From NCBI RefSeq assembly GCF_020567425.1, contig NZ_JAJCVJ010000003.1:496001-560000 (forward strand): DNA of 64,000 bases. The letters run 5' to 3'. A program made the translations under genes and the position numbers. The DNA is from Salinirubrum litoreum. Its GTDB lineage: Archaea; Halobacteriota; Halobacteria; Halobacteriales; Haloferacaceae. The stretch's first letter is position 1. Each line of letters begins with the position of its first letter. A model generated the notes under the pieces. The model saw nothing but the letters and a program-made list of their open reading frames with translations, ran no database searches and was not told where the DNA came from. This document shows, piece by piece, positions 25,970-36,852 of this stretch.

Positions 25970-26885
25970 GGAGACCCGCCGTGAGGCCGTCTGGCAGTTC
26001 CTCACCTACGCGTTCGTCATCGTGGGGGCCATCCTGACGATGGTCCCGCTGTACTGGATCTTCGTCGCGTCGACTCTCCGGGAGTCGGAGTTCCTCTCGT
26101 CGACCGACCCGCGACTCCTGCCGGGCGACAGCTTCCTCGCCAACTTCCAGTCGCTACAGGCACGCGAGAACGTCCAGTTCGTCGGCGAACCCGGGCAGAT
26201 GACCCAGTTCGTCGATCTGGGACCGATCTACTTCGCGTACGACTTCTGGCACCTGTGGGACATGGGGGCCATCGAGAGCAGTATCTTCATCGCGGTGGTG
26301 TACACGCTGCTGTCGCTGGTGCTCTGTTCGATGGCGGGCTTCGCGTTCGCGAAGTACGAGTTCCGGTTCAAGAAGCCGATCTTCTACGCCATCCTCGCCA
26401 CGCTGATCCTGCCGATCCAGTTGCTCGTCATCCCGCTGTTTCTCCTGATGAGTCAGATCGGGCTGACGAACAGCTACTGGGCGATCATCCTGCCGTGGGC
26501 GGCGAACCCGCTGGGTATCTTCTTGATGCGCCAGAACATGCAGTCGATCCCCGACGCCTTACTCGAATCGGCCCGGATGGACGGCGCGACCGAGTTCCAA
26601 CTGTACTACAAGATCGCCCTGCCGACGATGAAGTCGTCGCTGGCGGCGCTGGCGATCATCCTGTTCTTGTTCCAGTGGAACCTGTTCTTGTTCCCGCTGG
26701 TCATCTTGGAGCAGGGCAAGTACACCATCCCGGTCGCCATCAACCAACTCGTCGGTGCACAGCGCGTCTACTACGACCAGATCATGGTCGCCGCGACGCT
26801 GTCGGTGATCCCGATCTTCGTGCTGTTCCTGTTCTTACAGAAACAGTTCGTCAGCGGGATCCTCGCGGGGTCCGTGAAGGAGTAA
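25962..26885 (+). CDS. Sugar ABC transporter permease (MalG/UgpE type)
   Basis: A 307-residue partner permease with six hydrophobic segments and the EAA loop LLESARMDGATEFQLYYKI. The ATG at 25962 has GGAGGTG at 25949-25955, well placed as a Shine-Dalgarno, and is preferred to the GTG at 25953 that overlaps it. An insertion of about 35 residues (~60-95: NVQFVGEPGQMTQFVDLGP) lies between the first two membrane segments and is longer than usual for MalG-type proteins. Confidence 0.92.
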   Translation: MREETRREAVWQFLTYAFVIVGAILTMVPLYWIFVASTLRESEFLSSTDPRLLPGDSFLANFQSLQARENVQFVGEPGQMTQFVDLGPIYFAYDFWHLWDMGAIESSIFIAVVYTLLSLVLCSMAGFAFAKYEFRFKKPIFYAILATLILPIQLLVIPLFLLMSQIGLTNSYWAIILPWAANPLGIFLMRQNMQSIPDALLESARMDGATEFQLYYKIALPTMKSSLAALAIILFLFQWNLFLFPLVILEQGKYTIPVAINQLVGAQRVYYDQIMVAATLSVIPIFVLFLFLQKQFVSGILAGSVKE

Positions 26886-26888
26886 CCT

Positions 26889-28076
<1,188 letters not shown>

Positions 28077-29225
28077 ATGCGCATCGTCGACTACGACCTC
28101 TACCAGGTGCCCCCGCGCTGGCTCTTCTTGCGACTGGAGACCAGCGACGGCCGTGTCGGCTGGGGCGAACCGGTCGTCGAAGGCCGCGCCCGCACCGTCA
28201 GAGCCGCCGTCGAGGAACTGCTCGACACCTACCTGCTCGGCGAGGACCCGACACCGATCGAGGACCACTGGCAGACCATGTACCGGGGCGGCTTCTACCG
28301 CGGCGGCCCCGTGCTCATGTCGGCCATCGCCGGCATCGACCAGGCACTGTGGGACCTGAAGGGCAAGCAGTTCGGCGCGCCCGTCTACGAACTGCTCGGC
28401 GGCAAGGCGAGAAACCGCGTCCGCGTCTACCAGTGGGTCGGCGGCGACCGGCCCGAAGGCGTCGCACAGGCCGCAGAAGAGAAAGTCTCGGAGGGGTTCA
28501 CCGCACTCAAGATGAACGCGACCGCCGAGATGCGCCGAGTCGACAACCCCGCCGCCATCGACGCGGCCCGCGAGCGACTGGCGACCGTCCGGGAGACGGT
28601 CGGCCCGGAGGTCGACATCGGCGTGGACTTCCACGGGCGCGTCTCGAAGTCGATGGCGAAGCGCCTCGCCAGCGCCCTCGAACCCTACGAGCCGATGTTC
28701 ATCGAGGAACCGGTCCTGCCGGAGCACAACGACGCGCTCCCCGAGATCGCCGCCTCGACCTCGATCCCGATCGCCACCGGGGAGCGGATGTACTCCCGGT
28801 GGGACTTCAAGGAGGTGTTCGAGTCGGGTGCGGTCGACGTGATCCAGCCGGACCTCTCGCACGCCGGCGGCATCACGGAAGTCAAGAAGATCGTCGGGAT
28901 GGCGGAGGCGTACGACGTGGCGATGGCACCCCACTGTCCGCTGGGGCCCATCGCGCTCTCTGCCTGCGTGCAGGTCGACGCCTGTTCGCCGAACGTCCTC
29001 ATCCAGGAGCAGAGCCTCGACATCCACTACAACGAGACCAGCGACGTGCTGGACTACCTCGCCGACCCCTCCGTGTTCGACTTCCGGGACGGCTACGTCG
29101 GCCTGCCCGACGACCCGGGCCTCGGCATCGAGATCGAGGAGGCACACGTCAGGGAACTGGCCGGCGACGTGGACTGGCACAACCCGGTCTGGCGACACGA
29201 GGACGGGAGCGTGGCGGAGTGGTGA
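28077..29225 (+). CDS. dgoD: D-galactonate dehydratase (mandelate racemase/enolase superfamily)
   Basis: Dehydrates D-galactonate to 2-dehydro-3-deoxygalactonate. The 382-residue protein resembles the bacterial DgoD sequence along its whole length (PPRWLFL, GWGEPVVEGRARTV, FYRGGP.LMSAIAGIDQALWD, GRVSKSMAKRL, ending WRHEDGSVAEW). Metal ligands D184, E210 and E236 and the catalytic H186 and H286 (APHCPLGPIAL) are present. It is immediately downstream of the transporter ATPase and two bases before the SDR gene. Gluconate could be an alternative substrate in haloarchaea, but the match to DgoD and the galactosidase neighbours favour galactonate. Confidence 0.93.
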   Translation: MRIVDYDLYQVPPRWLFLRLETSDGRVGWGEPVVEGRARTVRAAVEELLDTYLLGEDPTPIEDHWQTMYRGGFYRGGPVLMSAIAGIDQALWDLKGKQFGAPVYELLGGKARNRVRVYQWVGGDRPEGVAQAAEEKVSEGFTALKMNATAEMRRVDNPAAIDAARERLATVRETVGPEVDIGVDFHGRVSKSMAKRLASALEPYEPMFIEEPVLPEHNDALPEIAASTSIPIATGERMYSRWDFKEVFESGAVDVIQPDLSHAGGITEVKKIVGMAEAYDVAMAPHCPLGPIALSACVQVDACSPNVLIQEQSLDIHYNETSDVLDYLADPSVFDFRDGYVGLPDDPGLGIEIEEAHVRELAGDVDWHNPVWRHEDGSVAEW

Positions 29226-29227
29226 CG

Positions 29228-30091
29228 ATGGACCGCTTCGCCGGGAAGGTCGCGGTCGTCACCGGGTCCACGCGAGGGATCGGTGCCGGCGTCGCGAAAC
29301 GACTCGCCGCCGAGGGCGCACAGGTGGTCGTCACCGGGCGCACCCGCGAGGCGGGGGAGGCAACCGTCGCCGACATCGAAGACGCAGGCGGCGAGGCGGT
29401 CTTCGTCCGCGCCGACATGCGCGACCCCGACGACATCGAGGCGCTGTTCGACGCGACCGTCGAGCAGTACGGCCGATTGGACGTGCTGGTGAACAACGCC
29501 GGCGTGGAGACGAACACCGGTATCGAGGAGGCGACGATGGACGACTGGGCGTTCGTCGTGGAGACCGACTTCCGGTCGTTCTGGCTCTGCGGCAAGGCCG
29601 CCGCCGAGCGCATGGACACCGGTGCCATCGTCAACACCTCCTCGAACCACGCCTTCCTGACGATGCCGAAGCTGTTCCCCTACAACGCGGTGAAGGCGGG
29701 GATCAACGGGATGACGCGCGCGATGGCGCTCGATCTGGGTCCCAGAATCCGCGTCAACACGGTCAACCCCGGCTGGGTCGCCATCGAGCGGACGATGGGC
29801 GACATGGACCCCGACTACCGGGCACAGATCGAGTCCATCCACCCCGTGGGCCGCATCGGGAGACCCGCAGATGTGGCCGCCGCCGTGGCGTTTCTCGCGA
29901 GCGACGAGGCCGGCTTCGTCACCGGGACGAGTCTGCTGGTCGACGGCGGCCGGACCGCCGTGATGCAGGACGACATGCTCCCGGACTACCGGGCACGGCG
30001 CGGCCAGTTGGGCGACGCGGTGCCGGACGCGAACGCCTCGGGTGAGGCCAGTGGAGACGGCGGCTCGGCCCCGGCCGAGGACGGCGAATGA
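29228..30091 (+). CDS. SDR family dehydrogenase, probable sugar (galactose) 1-dehydrogenase
   Basis: A 287-residue short-chain dehydrogenase. The cofactor motif TGSTRGIGAGVA lies at residues ~12-23, NNAGVET at ~88, the catalytic Ser in NTSSNHA and YNAVKAG provides the Y-x-x-x-K pair. After VTGTSLLVDGG a 35-residue acidic/Gly/Ser tail extends beyond the usual family end. From its place between galactonate dehydratase and alpha-galactosidase it may oxidise galactose to galactonolactone, the first step before DgoD; this is inference. Upstream in-frame sequence back to 28349 is dgoD read out of frame. The stop overlaps the next ATG (ATGA). Confidence 0.85.
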   Translation: MDRFAGKVAVVTGSTRGIGAGVAKRLAAEGAQVVVTGRTREAGEATVADIEDAGGEAVFVRADMRDPDDIEALFDATVEQYGRLDVLVNNAGVETNTGIEEATMDDWAFVVETDFRSFWLCGKAAAERMDTGAIVNTSSNHAFLTMPKLFPYNAVKAGINGMTRAMALDLGPRIRVNTVNPGWVAIERTMGDMDPDYRAQIESIHPVGRIGRPADVAAAVAFLASDEAGFVTGTSLLVDGGRTAVMQDDMLPDYRARRGQLGDAVPDANASGEASGDGGSAPAEDGE

Positions 30092-32214
30092 CACGGGTCA
30101 CCGCCGGCGAGACGACGGTCGAGTACGACCCCGAAACGGGTGGCCTCGCCGTCTTCGGGGACGGGACTCGACTTCTCGACGGGCGCGTCGTCGCCACGGG
30201 CCACGGCCACACCGGAGCGGATACCGGTCTCCGGACGACCGTCGACTGCCGATCGGCAGCGGACGGAACGGTCGATCTGAGACTGGGCGTCGAGAACCGG
30301 GGCAGCGATCCGATCCAGCTCGACGAACTTCGGCTGGTCGACCGGGCGACGACGCCGTTCGGCTCCGACGACCGCGTCTACGAACACGGCTACCAGTCGT
30401 GGTCGCCGACTTCGACACTCCGCCTCGGCGAGAACTTCCCCGACGAGTCAGACCGCGCCAGACCACAGATGGTCGACCTCGCTGCACCCGCGGACGCACG
30501 TACCAGCCACGCCGTGATCGGCCTCGCGGGCGACGCCGGCACGCTGACACTGGGCTTTCTCGACCACGCGGAGTACCTCTCACGATTCGAACTGCACACC
30601 GACGCCGACACGGGCGAGACCAGCCTCACCGCGACCTGTCCAGCAGACGGCGTGACACTCGCACCGGGCGAGTCCCGCGAGAGTTCGGCGCTCCGCATCG
30701 ACGCGACGCACGATCTCACGGCAGCGCTCGTGGCCATCGCCGAGGCCGTCGCCGACCTGATGGACGCCCGCGTCCTCGACTCGGCACCGACCGGCTGGTG
30801 CTCGTGGTACCACTACTTCACCGACGTGACCGCCGACGACGTCGCGGAGAACGTCGCCGCTATCGACGACTGGGGCGTCCCGCTGGACCTCGTGCAACTC
30901 GACGACGGCTACGAGGCCGCGTTCGGCGACTGGCGGACGCTCGCCGCGGGGTTCGACGACATGCGCGCCCTCCGCGACTCGGTCGTCGACGCGGGCCACA
31001 CGCCCGGGCTCTGGCTCGCGCCCTTCTACGTACAGGCCGACTCGCTGCTCGCGCAGGAACACCCCGAGTGGCTGCTGACTCGCGACGGGGAACCGGTTGA
31101 CGCTGGTGCGCGCCACGGTCCGATGTACGCACTCGACACGACGCATCCCGAAGTCGAGGCGTGGCTGACCGAGACGTTCGAGACGGTGGTCGACGACTGG
31201 GGGTTCGACTACCTGAAACTCGACTTCCTCTACTGTGCGGCCCTGCCGGGCGACCGGCACGGCGACCTCACCCGCGCCGAGGCGTACCGTCACGGGATGG
31301 AGACCATCCGCGAGGCGGTCGGCGAAACCACCATCCTCGGCTGTGGCGCACCGCAGTTCGCCAGCGTCGGCCTCGTCGACGCGATGCGGATCGGGCCGGA
31401 CACCGCCCCCTACTGGCGGCGCGGGGGCGACTCGGCGAGCCAACCAGCTCACGAGAACGCAGTCCGGAACGTCCTCAATCGACAACTGTGGCACCGCCGC
31501 CTCTGGCTGAACGACCCCGACTGTCAACTCGTCCGGACGACGACGGACCTGACCGCCGCCGAACGCGAGTCGTTCGCCGCGCTCGTCGCGCTGCTCGGCG
31601 GGACGAACGTGCTGAGCGACGCGATCCGGGAGATCGACGCACCCGGCAGACGGCTGTTCGAGCGCACGCTCCCGCCGGTCGAGACCGGTCGCGTGGCAGA
31701 CTTCGGTGAGCGCGAGTTCCCGCAGACCGTCGTCGCCGAGCGCCCGGCAGACGGCGGCCGGGCGGTCGCGGTCTGTAACTGGCACGACGAGTCGCAACTG
31801 GTCGCAGTCGACCCGAGCGAGTACGTCGACGCTGAGGACGGCGTCGGCGTCGTCGCACTCGCCTCTGGCGACGAGGACGCTCCACCCGCCGGTCTCCACG
31901 CCGACCGTATCGAGCGTGACCTCCCGCCGCACGGCGTCCTCGTGGTCCACGTCGCGCCGGCGCGTGACCGACCGCACCTCGCTGGTGCCGACCACCTCGC
32001 GGGTGCCGTGTCGCAGGTGACGGCGACCGAGTGGGACGCCGACAGCGGGACGCTCTCGGTGACGCTCGACGCCGACCGACCGATGGACCTGCTCGTCGCT
32101 ACCCCGAGGGCGTGGCGACTCGTACCCAGCGGCGGCGACACCACGAGTGAACCGACGACGACCCGAGTCACGGCGACTCCGGGCGAGAACCACTTCGATT
32201 TCTTCGAGCCATGA
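30088..32214 (+). CDS. Alpha-galactosidase, glycoside hydrolase family 36
   Basis: A 708-residue retaining glycosidase releasing alpha-linked galactose. The N-terminal beta-sandwich (~residues 1-225) has the YEHGYQSWSP segment. The barrel starts TGWCSWYHYF (~residue 232) and includes LVQLDDGYE and GLWLAPF. The nucleophile is D379 in YLKLDFLY, and the acid/base is D438 in MRIGPD. A C-terminal domain (~residues 540-708) follows. No signal peptide, so it acts in the cytoplasm on imported oligosaccharides. It overlaps neighbours on both sides by 4 bases. Confidence 0.92.
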   Translation: MTRVTAGETTVEYDPETGGLAVFGDGTRLLDGRVVATGHGHTGADTGLRTTVDCRSAADGTVDLRLGVENRGSDPIQLDELRLVDRATTPFGSDDRVYEHGYQSWSPTSTLRLGENFPDESDRARPQMVDLAAPADARTSHAVIGLAGDAGTLTLGFLDHAEYLSRFELHTDADTGETSLTATCPADGVTLAPGESRESSALRIDATHDLTAALVAIAEAVADLMDARVLDSAPTGWCSWYHYFTDVTADDVAENVAAIDDWGVPLDLVQLDDGYEAAFGDWRTLAAGFDDMRALRDSVVDAGHTPGLWLAPFYVQADSLLAQEHPEWLLTRDGEPVDAGARHGPMYALDTTHPEVEAWLTETFETVVDDWGFDYLKLDFLYCAALPGDRHGDLTRAEAYRHGMETIREAVGETTILGCGAPQFASVGLVDAMRIGPDTAPYWRRGGDSASQPAHENAVRNVLNRQLWHRRLWLNDPDCQLVRTTTDLTAAERESFAALVALLGGTNVLSDAIREIDAPGRRLFERTLPPVETGRVADFGEREFPQTVVAERPADGGRAVAVCNWHDESQLVAVDPSEYVDAEDGVGVVALASGDEDAPPAGLHADRIERDLPPHGVLVVHVAPARDRPHLAGADHLAGAVSQVTATEWDADSGTLSVTLDADRPMDLLVATPRAWRLVPSGGDTTSEPTTTRVTATPGENHFDFFEP

Positions 32215-34331
32215 CCGACGACACGATGCAGGACGACGACAGCACAGCACCCGCCAGCGGCGTCCGCGGGGGACAGACTGGCGATGCAGGCCCGCAGATC
32301 GGCGTCTGCTACTTCCCGGAACACTGGCCGGACGACCGCCTCGAACCCGACGTCGAGATGATGGTCGACGCCGGCATCGAGGTGGTCCGCATGGCCGAGT
32401 TCTCGTGGGGGCGACTCGAACCAGAGCGGGGCGAGTTTGACTTCGAGTGGCTCGACCGGGCGGTCGGGACCCTCGGCGAGGCGGGCATCGACGTGGTGCT
32501 CTGCACCCCGACCGCGACGCCGCCGAAGTGGCTCGTGGACGACCACCCCGGGATTCTGCAGGCGGAAGCCGACGGCACGGTTCGGGAGTTCGGGAGTCGC
32601 CGCCACTACTGCTTCAACTCGGCTGTCTACCGCGAGGAGACCGAGCGAATCGTCTCCCGGATGGCCGAGCGGTACGCCGACTCCCCGCACGTCGTCGGCT
32701 GGCAGACCGACAACGAGTACGGCTGTCACGAGACGGTGCAGTGCTACTGTGACGACTGCGCCGCGGCGTTCCGCGAGTGGTGCAGCGAGCAGTACGAGGA
32801 CATCGCCGACCTGAACGAGACGTGGGGGACGACTTTCTGGAGCCAGCAGTACGGCTCCTTCGAGGCCATCGACCCGCCACGGCACAGCGCCGCCGAACAC
32901 CACCCCTCGCGCCTGCTGGACTACGCTCGCTTCGCCAGCGACAGCGTGGTCGACTACAACCGCCTGCAGACCGACCTCCTGCGCGAGGCGAACGACGACT
33001 GGTTCGTCACCCACAACTTCATGGGCAACTTCCCGACGCCGGACGCCTTCGCGGTCGGCGAAGACCTGGACTTCGCCTCCTGGGACTCCTACCCTACCGG
33101 GTTCGCGCAGGACCGCGCGCTCGGCGAGGTGACCGCCGACCGCCTCCGGGCGGGCGACCCGGATCAGGTCGGCCTGAACCACGACATCTATCGCGGGCCG
33201 GCGGGCTTCTGGGTGATGGAACAGCAACCCGGCGACGTGAACTGGCCACCGTACTCCCCGCAACCGGGTGAGGGCGCGATGCGCCTGTGGGCACACCACG
33301 CCGTGGCTCACGGTGCCGAGGCGGTCTGTTACTTCCGGTGGCGGCGCTGTCGAGAGGGGCAGGAACAGTACCACGCCGGCCTCCTGCGCCACGACGGCAC
33401 CCCGGACCGCGGCTACCACGACGCGAGTCAGTCGGCCCGGGAACTGGGCGCGGTGGCCGAGTTCACCGACTCCAGCGCCAGCGACGTCGCCGATACTGGG
33501 AGTCTCGCGGGCGTCGACGCACCGGTCGCGGTGTTGTTCGACTACGAGGACCTCTGGGCGCTCGACACACAGCCACACTCGCCGGAGTTCGACTACTGGA
33601 CACTCGTCGGGCAGTTCTACGGTGCGCTCCGGGCGCGGGGTGTGCAGGCCGACGTCGTGTCGCCGGAGTCGGACCTCACCGACTACGCGGCGGTCGTCGC
33701 GCCGACGCTCCACCTCGCGGACGAGACGCTCGCCGACCACCTCGCCGAGTTCGTCGACTCCGGCGGGCACCTCCTGCTGGGCCCGCGTTCGGGCGTCAAG
33801 ACACCGGGGAACCAGTTGCACGAGAATCTCGCACCCGGTCCGCTCGCGCCGTTGGTCGGCGGCCACGTCGATCAGCACGAGACACCGCCAGAGTCCTTGC
33901 CCACGACCGTCTCCTACCGGGGAGAGAGCTACGACTACGACACGTGGGCCGAGTGGCTGGTCGCCGAGGACGCGGACGCGACCGGCACTCACGAGTCGGG
34001 CGTCGGCGACGGGAATCCGGCACTCCTCGATCACGCGGTCGGCGACGGTTCGGTCGCCTACTGTGGCGTCCAGCCCGGTGAGGACCTCGCGGACGCACTC
34101 GTCACCGACCTGCTGGACCGGGCCGACGTGGCCCACACCGACCGGTTCCCCGAGACGGTCCGGGTCGCCGAACGCGACGGCCTGACGTGGGTGCTGAACT
34201 TCGGCGCGGAGTCGGTGACGGTCGAGGCTGCGGACGACGCCGAGTGGGTCGTCGGGAGCGAGACGGTGCCGGCCTACGGCGCGAGCGTGGTGTCGGCACC
34301 AGTCGCGTCGGTGTCGCTCGCGGATCGGTGA
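32211..34331 (+). CDS. bgaH: Beta-galactosidase, glycoside hydrolase family 42
   Basis: Hydrolyses beta-galactosides such as lactose inside the cell. The 706-residue protein has the haloarchaeal BgaH core: GVCYFPEHW, VRMAEFSWGRLEPERG, CTPTATPPKWLVD, acid/base E169 in QTDNEYGCHETV and nucleophile E337 in WVMEQQPGDVNW. The zinc-binding cysteine cluster (C in GCHETVQCYCDDC) is present. The trimerisation and C-terminal domains follow (~residues 400-706). The first ~30 residues (Asp/Thr/Ser/Gly-rich) precede the usual family start, so a start further downstream cannot be excluded. It is the last gene of the tightly overlapping operon. Confidence 0.94.
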   Translation: MTDDTMQDDDSTAPASGVRGGQTGDAGPQIGVCYFPEHWPDDRLEPDVEMMVDAGIEVVRMAEFSWGRLEPERGEFDFEWLDRAVGTLGEAGIDVVLCTPTATPPKWLVDDHPGILQAEADGTVREFGSRRHYCFNSAVYREETERIVSRMAERYADSPHVVGWQTDNEYGCHETVQCYCDDCAAAFREWCSEQYEDIADLNETWGTTFWSQQYGSFEAIDPPRHSAAEHHPSRLLDYARFASDSVVDYNRLQTDLLREANDDWFVTHNFMGNFPTPDAFAVGEDLDFASWDSYPTGFAQDRALGEVTADRLRAGDPDQVGLNHDIYRGPAGFWVMEQQPGDVNWPPYSPQPGEGAMRLWAHHAVAHGAEAVCYFRWRRCREGQEQYHAGLLRHDGTPDRGYHDASQSARELGAVAEFTDSSASDVADTGSLAGVDAPVAVLFDYEDLWALDTQPHSPEFDYWTLVGQFYGALRARGVQADVVSPESDLTDYAAVVAPTLHLADETLADHLAEFVDSGGHLLLGPRSGVKTPGNQLHENLAPGPLAPLVGGHVDQHETPPESLPTTVSYRGESYDYDTWAEWLVAEDADATGTHESGVGDGNPALLDHAVGDGSVAYCGVQPGEDLADALVTDLLDRADVAHTDRFPETVRVAERDGLTWVLNFGAESVTVEAADDAEWVVGSETVPAYGASVVSAPVASVSLADR

Positions 34332-34424
34332 ATCGGTGAGTCGGCGGGTCGACCACCCAGCGACTCGCCGGCAAACACCCACGCGGTCACAAGGCCGATA
34401 CGACGCCGGTCCCAACTCGGGTGC

Positions 34425-35246
34425 ATGGTAGACGAGACGCTGACTGTCGGTGACTTCTCGGTGCCGACGATGGGACTGGGCACGTGGGAACTCGAAGGCA
34501 AGCAGTGTTACGACGCGGTGAAGACCGCCCTCGAGTTGGGCTACCGGCACATCGACACCGCGCAATTGTACGAGAACGAGTGGGCGGTCGGCCGGGCTAT
34601 CGCCGACGCCGACGTGGATCGGGAGGACGTGTTTGTCACGACGAAGATCAACCCGATGCACCGCTCGGCCGAGGCCATGCGGGAGTCGGTCGATGCGAGT
34701 CTGGAGCAGTTGGGCGTCGACGCGGTCGATCTGCTCCTCATCCACTGGCCGAACCCGCTCGCCGATCTGGAGACGACGATGACGACGATGTCCGACCTCC
34801 AGGTCGAGGGCAAGACCCGACACATCGGCGTCAGCAACTTCGGTGCCGACCGCCTCGAGCAGGCACAGGAGTACGCCCACGTCCCCATCGCCACGGACCA
34901 GGTGCAGTTCCACCCCTTCTACCCCCAGCGCGAACTGCTCCAGTACTGCCAGCAGGAGGACGTGGCGCTGACGGCCTACAGCCCCCTCGCGCAGGGTGGC
35001 GTCCTCCGGGACGACCTGCTCGCGGAGATCGGTCGCCGGTACGACAAGAGTCCCGCGCAGGTCGCCATCCGGTGGGCGATCCAGCACCGGAACGTCCACG
35101 CCATCCCGAAGTCCACGAGTCGAGACCACCTCGCGGACAACCTCGACGTGTTCGACTTCTCGCTGTCCCGCGAGGAACACGACCGGATCACCCGGCCGTC
35201 GATGCTGAAGACCGGACTGGCGACGGTTCGTGGGCGATTCGGGTGA
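34425..35246 (+). CDS. Aldo/keto reductase (2,5-diketogluconate reductase-like)
   Basis: A 273-residue NAD(P)H-dependent reductase with a TIM barrel. The catalytic tetrad is D44 and Y49 (HIDTAQLYENE), K74 (VTTKI) and H107 (LLLIHWPN). The cofactor-binding end is AIPKSTSRDHLADNLDVFDF. It starts 93 bases after the beta-galactosidase and is probably part of, or read through from, the galactoside operon. Reduction or oxidation of galactose-derived aldehydes is possible; the substrate is unproven. Confidence 0.88.
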   Translation: MVDETLTVGDFSVPTMGLGTWELEGKQCYDAVKTALELGYRHIDTAQLYENEWAVGRAIADADVDREDVFVTTKINPMHRSAEAMRESVDASLEQLGVDAVDLLLIHWPNPLADLETTMTTMSDLQVEGKTRHIGVSNFGADRLEQAQEYAHVPIATDQVQFHPFYPQRELLQYCQQEDVALTAYSPLAQGGVLRDDLLAEIGRRYDKSPAQVAIRWAIQHRNVHAIPKSTSRDHLADNLDVFDFSLSREEHDRITRPSMLKTGLATVRGRFG

Positions 35247-35354
35247 GGCGACAGTCGGGCGTTTGTACGCCGATGCTCGTTCACCCCGCGCCGAGTGGCG
35301 GTGCCCCCGTCGGCTGTGGAACACACCTATATCGACAGCGGACGACACCCGGGC

Positions 35355-35576
35355 ATGACGACCGACTCGAACGGAACCATTGCACTGTGGTTAGGGCTCG
35401 GAAACGCACTCGGTGCCGGGACCGGGACGGCTATCGGCGCTGTCACCGGCGACCTCCCCTTCTGGTTGGGGGTCGGCATCGGACTCGGTGCTGGACTCGG
35501 GACGGCGATGGGTGTCGTGTTCTCCCGTGACGGGGACGCCAGTCCCGCCGACACCTCGGAACCCGACTCGGTCTGA
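35355..35576 (+). CDS. Small glycine-rich membrane protein
   Basis: A 73-residue protein with two hydrophobic, glycine-zipper-like segments (IALWLGLGNALGAGTGTAIGAVTG and a second similar one, each with repeated G-x-x-x-G). It ends in an acidic tail (ASPADTSEPDSV). The ATG at 35355 is preferred to 35295, which would add a hydrophilic extension with no support. Such small haloarchaeal proteins are common but uncharacterised. Confidence 0.6.
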   Translation: MTTDSNGTIALWLGLGNALGAGTGTAIGAVTGDLPFWLGVGIGLGAGLGTAMGVVFSRDGDASPADTSEPDSV

Positions 35577-35675
35577 CCGGCCCGCCCGGTCTCCGTCTCG
35601 GTCCGGTAGCCTCCAGCGACTCTGGCTCTCTACGCCGGGCGAAGGAATTTCACGCTCCCCTGCGCATCTCGGGTT

Positions 35676-36104
35676 ATGGACCTCACGAGCGTCGTCGCCG
35701 ATCTCGTTCACGAACCGATCCAGACCGAGAGTCGGGGTCTCGATCTCACGGTCGCCGAGGTGCGCAAAGTAGTCGACCCCGGTCGCATCGACTTCGGCGG
35801 CGGGGAACTGACCGATGCGACGACCGAACCGGTCGAGACCGACCTGCGGAACCCCGACGACGACTACGGCTGGTGGCACCTCTCGAACGACGTGTACCTG
35901 CTAGAGTACAACGAGTCGCTCGCCGGACCGGGGGACGTGAACCTCGTGCTCCAACCGCGCGACGAACTTCGGACGCGCGGGGCGTTCCACCCGACCCTTC
36001 ACCTCGCGGGCGACGACGATTTCGGGGCTGTTCCACTGAGCGTCTCGAACGGCGGCCTCATGCTGAAGGAGAACGCTCGGGTCTCGACACTGCTGGCGGA
36101 CTGA
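35676..36104 (+). CDS. dUTPase/dCTP deaminase-fold protein
   Basis: A 142-residue protein that looks like the trimeric dUTPase/dCTP deaminase family: SRGLDLTVAEV near the start, YLLEYNESLAGPG.VNLVLQPRDELRTRGAFHPT in the middle and VSNGGLMLKENARVSTLL at the end. Family members hydrolyse dUTP or deaminate dCTP to keep uracil out of DNA. I could not place every motif, so a regulatory or divergent member is possible. It stands alone. Confidence 0.55.
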   Translation: MDLTSVVADLVHEPIQTESRGLDLTVAEVRKVVDPGRIDFGGGELTDATTEPVETDLRNPDDDYGWWHLSNDVYLLEYNESLAGPGDVNLVLQPRDELRTRGAFHPTLHLAGDDDFGAVPLSVSNGGLMLKENARVSTLLAD

Positions 36105-36307
36105 CTGGTGCGGCGTGACCAGTGCGAACTCACCGGCGGACTGTTCCGGCGGTCGCGTGCGACTCGTTAGCACTCGATAGCGGTCCCGATCCCTGCCGAG
36201 TGGCACGTACCGAAATTACCGAAGAACTAAGCGAGCGAGCGTCTACCCGCCGGATAGACGCGGTTCCGACGTGGGTCAGCCGACTCCGGTGGACCGCCCC
36301 AGACGCC

Positions 36308-36757
36308 ATGTCACGAGCAGACTCTCACCCCCCGGACAGCACCGCAGAGTCGATCCACCGCGAGTACCCACTCGACGTGCGGATCGTCGAAGTAGACGAA
36401 AGCGAGCAGCACGGGGACGACGTCGGACCGCGCTACCGGTTCGAGGCCCCCCAGCACGTCGAGATAGAGTTCGAAGCGGCGGAGACGGCGGAGTTGTACG
36501 CCGACGTCTACTTCGACACGAACGGGTTTCAGGAGGCCGGCACCGGCGACCGGGGTATCCCGCCGGAGGTCGTACAGGCTGGCCGGGACACCTTGGCGGC
36601 GTATATGTTGACTCAGCCGATGGCCGACGAGTACTTCGTCGCGTCCTTCTTCGGCAAGAAGCCGAGTCGGATTCAGCGGTACGTCTCGTGGGTGCAGGAT
36701 CGCGCCGAGGAAATCCGCGCCGGTGTCGAAGCGGAGGGAATCGAGTCGGCCGACTGA
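36308..36757 (+). CDS. Conserved-looking hypothetical protein
   Basis: A 149-residue acidic protein I do not recognise. It contains FEAPQHVEIEFEAAETAELYADVYFDTNGF and a C-terminal half rich in helix-forming residues (VSWVQDRAEEIRAGVEAEG). No signal peptide or membrane segment. The ATG at 36308 (MSRADSHPPD) is chosen because the in-frame extension back to 36122 overlaps what appears to be promoter sequence (ATTACCGAAGAACTAAG, ~36214-36230). Neighbours give no clue to its job. Confidence 0.5.
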   Translation: MSRADSHPPDSTAESIHREYPLDVRIVEVDESEQHGDDVGPRYRFEAPQHVEIEFEAAETAELYADVYFDTNGFQEAGTGDRGIPPEVVQAGRDTLAAYMLTQPMADEYFVASFFGKKPSRIQRYVSWVQDRAEEIRAGVEAEGIESAD

Positions 36758-36792
36758 ATAGTGGGTGGATAGCGGGTCGTGGACGCCGAGGA

Positions 36793-36852
36793 GTGAAAGC
36801 CCGCGACTGCCCGACCTGCCGACCCGTTTCAGTCCCACGCCGGAGAATCTGT
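36793..36852 (-). repeat. Dispersed repeat element, copy 2
   Basis: Carries GTGAAAGCCC at 36793-36802 and GTTTCAGTCCCAC at 36826-36838, then CGGAGAATCT. The order and the flanking AAT(T/C)TG/CTG-like end match copy 1 (21578-21619). The variable middle is longer here (~23 bases against ~4). On the minus strand both read GTGGGACTGAAA...GGGCTTTCAC. Confidence 0.6.

Noticed and set aside
28349-29227. In-frame N-terminal extension of the SDR dehydrogenase
   Set aside because: The extension is the dgoD gene read in another frame. The SDR family begins at the ATG at 29228, with the cofactor motif ~12 residues in.
31524-35348. Minus-strand open frame of 1,274 codons opposite the galactosidase genes
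   Set aside because: It runs antisense to GH36, GH42 and the aldo/keto reductase, all with catalytic residues in place. Its translation is Arg/Val/Asp-rich without any domain, as expected from the third-position GC bias of the sense genes.
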